From the NCBI RefSeq assembly GCF_002270355.1, contig NZ_NJFZ01000033.1:54907-118906 (forward strand): a stretch of 64,000 nucleotides of DNA, written 5' to 3'. A model generated the notes under the pieces. The model was not told the origin of the DNA, made no database searches, and saw only the letters and a list, made by a program, of their open reading frames with translations. The DNA is from Flectobacillus sp. BAB-3569 (GTDB taxonomy: Bacteria; Bacteroidota; Bacteroidia; Cytophagales; Spirosomataceae). Of this stretch, positions 62,446-64,000 are shown piece by piece (positions within the stretch are counted from its first letter, which is position 1; each line of letters begins with the position of its first letter). The position numbers and the translations under genes are program-made.

Positions 62446-63813
62446 ATGAAGAGATGGATGATATGCCTTTTGTTTTTGGGCATGATGACAGCTAAACTGA
62501 ATGCGCAACATCGTATTGAGATACAGGTAAAAGGTCTGAGTGATTCTACATTTTATTTAGTGAATGGCTTTGAAAAAAGCTATTTGGCTTTGGATACTGC
62601 CAAAGCGGATGGTGACGGAAAAATCCTATTTCAAGGTAAAAAAGATTTGCCTTTGGGTTTTTATGTATTGGTACAAGGCAATCAGCGTATTTTTGATTTA
62701 CTCATAACAACTCAGACCTTCAGCGTCAAGACAGATAAGGCTGATTTATATGGGAAAATGGAAATTATAGGCTCTGAGGAGGCTCGCCAGTTTGCCGAAT
62801 TTTTGAGAACAGTCAACGAAAAAGGGGCTAAAATTCAAAATGCTCCAGCCAATGAACGTCCCAAACTGATAGCAGATATTGATGCTTACAAAAAAACATT
62901 TGTTCAAAAATATGGCAAGGAATCTTTGGCCGCTAATATAGTGCGTATCAATACTGAGATTGTAGCTCCGCCGTATCCTGCCAAACCTACCACCGAGGAT
63001 ACAATCAAACATAATGAGTATGTACTTAAACATTATTTTGACAATGTAGCGCTCGAAGACGAACGTATGATGCGAACGCCATTTCTAGGGCCTGTGCTGG
63101 AAAACTACCTCAAAACGGTTGAAGGACCTTATTCGCCAGATACCTTAATCCAGATTTCGGATAGATTACTCGATCGTACGCCTCCAAAGTCTGACCAACG
63201 AAAGTATGTGTTTAGTAAAATCGCACAAAAATTTCTTTCGACAGATTATTTAGGAAAAGAGGTTGTGTATACCCACGTAGCGGAGAAATACATGATCAAA
63301 AATATGGCTCTTTGGGACTCTGCTACGGTGGTTCGCAATTTTGAGTATGTGTATCGTATGAAAAAGGTTCTGATAGGTAATACCCTCAAAGATTTACCTA
63401 TGAGCGATACTCTCGGTAAACCTGTAAGTCTTTATCAAACAAAATCGAAATATATCTTGGTCATGATTTATGACCCGAATTGCCATCATTGCCAAGAAAC
63501 AACCAAAAAGTTGGTAGAAGATTATCCCAAACTACAAGCAAAAGGCGTGAAGGTTTTTATGGCTTGTGGGGTACGTGGACAAGAAAAAGATAAAAAAGAT
63601 TGGAAGAAATTTATCAAGGATTTTAAAGCACAGAAGTTTATTCACGGATACGACAATGCTTCGAGTATTGACTTTACGAATGATTACAATACCCAAACAT
63701 ATCCAAATGTATTCTTGCTGGATGCAAACTACAAAATACTTGCTAACAAAAAATTAGATACAGAGCAGTATTTGAATTTGATTAATGCTGAGGAGAAGAA
63801 GAGGAAAAAATAG
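62446..63813 (+). CDS. TlpA-like thioredoxin-fold protein with DUF4369-type N-terminal domain
   Basis: This 455-residue secreted protein has signal peptide MKRWMICLLFLGMMTAKLNAQ, an N-terminal beta domain of DUF4369 type (IEIQVKGLSDSTFYLVNGFEKSYLALD), a helical middle region of DUF5106 type, and a C-terminal thioredoxin fold. The redox pair CHHC (Cys346, Cys349) lies in DPNCHHCQETT, with the cis-Pro in TYPNVFLLD. It probably reduces or exchanges disulfides in the periplasm. Partner unknown. It is the last gene before a tandem repeat array that runs off the window. Confidence 0.88.
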   Translation: MKRWMICLLFLGMMTAKLNAQHRIEIQVKGLSDSTFYLVNGFEKSYLALDTAKADGDGKILFQGKKDLPLGFYVLVQGNQRIFDLLITTQTFSVKTDKADLYGKMEIIGSEEARQFAEFLRTVNEKGAKIQNAPANERPKLIADIDAYKKTFVQKYGKESLAANIVRINTEIVAPPYPAKPTTEDTIKHNEYVLKHYFDNVALEDERMMRTPFLGPVLENYLKTVEGPYSPDTLIQISDRLLDRTPPKSDQRKYVFSKIAQKFLSTDYLGKEVVYTHVAEKYMIKNMALWDSATVVRNFEYVYRMKKVLIGNTLKDLPMSDTLGKPVSLYQTKSKYILVMIYDPNCHHCQETTKKLVEDYPKLQAKGVKVFMACGVRGQEKDKKDWKKFIKDFKAQKFIHGYDNASSIDFTNDYNTQTYPNVFLLDANYKILANKKLDTEQYLNLINAEEKKRKK

Positions 63814-63828
63814 GGTATAGTAGTAAGA

Positions 63829-64000
63829 AAGGCACAAAGTGGCAAAGGTACAAAGGCACAAAGGCACAAAGTGGCAAAGGCATAAAGGCACAAAGTGGCA
63901 AAGGCACAAAGGTACAAAGTGGCAAAGGCATAAAGACACAAAGTGGCCAAAGGCATAAAGGCACAAAGTGGCAAAGGTACAAAAGCACAAAGTGGCAAAG
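63829..64000 (+). repeat. Imperfect GGCACAAAG / TGGCAAAGG array running off the right edge
   Basis: Repeated words ggcacaaag, tggcaaagg and variants (ggtacaaag, ggcataaag, gacacaaag) occupy at least 172 bp. The ggcacaaa unit is the reverse complement of the TTTGTGCC array at 60024-60111. The array begins 16 bp after the TlpA-like stop and continues beyond the window. Long open frames in it are artefacts. Confidence 0.9.

Noticed and set aside
62268..62495. A 75-residue frame before the TlpA-like gene
   Set aside because: It overlaps the signal peptide of the real gene in another frame and covers the AT-rich spacer.
63729..63998. Minus-strand frames rich in Cys, Leu and Pro at the right edge
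   Set aside because: They are readings of the ggcacaaag array and the antisense of the TlpA-like gene.
60024..64000. CRISPR array
   Set aside because: Units are 8-16 bp without unique spacers, and there are no cas genes.
1..64000. tRNA, rRNA and insertion sequences
   Set aside because: I looked for T-loop-like ttcgaatcc words, rRNA conserved blocks and transposase motifs and found none that hold up; a covariance-model search would be the decisive test.

Overview
The window looks like a Bacteroidota chromosome, most like the Cytophagales. Two SusC/SusD outer-membrane pairs, a hybrid two-component regulator with an AraC output, TlpA/DUF4369-type proteins, Bacteroidota-type promoters (-7 TAnnTTTG) and low-GC, A-rich translation starts all point that way. 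Whether it is a Spirosomataceae-like genus is a guess from gene style. I found no rRNA, tRNA, CRISPR array or insertion sequence.

Layout. (1) 1-10.9 kb, minus strand: a complete-looking fructan/sucrose locus. In transcription order it holds a GH32 fructosidase, a hybrid sensor with a periplasmic sugar-binding domain, a sugar/H+ symporter, fructokinase, SusC and SusD (SusD is cut by the window edge). Exported fructan hydrolysis, outer-membrane uptake, import, phosphorylation and sensing are all covered. (2) 11-21 kb: a DUF3052 protein with a papain-like protease carrying an acidic tail; a frameshifted FdhF/YdeP-type molybdoenzyme with its sulfurtransferase FdhD; a haem-binding protein; a DUF922 metalloprotease-like gene split by a frameshift; YebC; an NTF2-like protein. 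(3) 21-27 kb: an M61 peptidase, a class C beta-lactamase-type hydrolase, and a GMC oxidoreductase with its gluconate-2-dehydrogenase subunit-3-like partner. (4) 27.7-42.3 kb: GH20 hexosaminidase (frameshifted), M19 dipeptidase, D-threonine aldolase/D-serine dehydratase-like enzyme, RidA, GH29 fucosidase, GntP permease, a second SusD/SusC pair and a divergent DeoR regulator. Together they suggest uptake of glycoconjugates plus breakdown of D-amino acids or D-amino-acid dipeptides. (5) 42.5-50 kb: a PH-like protein, a small secreted protein and a three-gene heavy-metal RND efflux operon. (6) 50-64 kb: mutS, a degenerate DUF922 paralogue, an RMD1/DUF155 protein, clpB, an aldo/keto reductase, an RlpA-like protein, a Tat-type class V aminotransferase, a TetR regulator and a TlpA-like thioredoxin protein.

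Two things stand out beyond the genes. First, three unrelated minus-strand genes (molybdoenzyme, DUF922 protein, GH20) each lose their frame at the same short string, CAAAAAT, and one extra A would restore each. That is either a systematic sequence error or a recurrent biological event. Second, the spacers are full of dispersed repeats: a GAGACGCAAT/ATTGCGTCTC palindrome (4 copies), a two-hairpin element (3 copies plus a partial), a roughly 130-195 bp repeat (3 copies), and short tandem arrays including eleven perfect TTTGTGCC units just before an aminotransferase gene. I saw no clear candidate for a wholly new multi-gene system. The best leads are the frameshift signature, the repeat families, the D-amino-acid cluster and the protease/DUF3052 pair.
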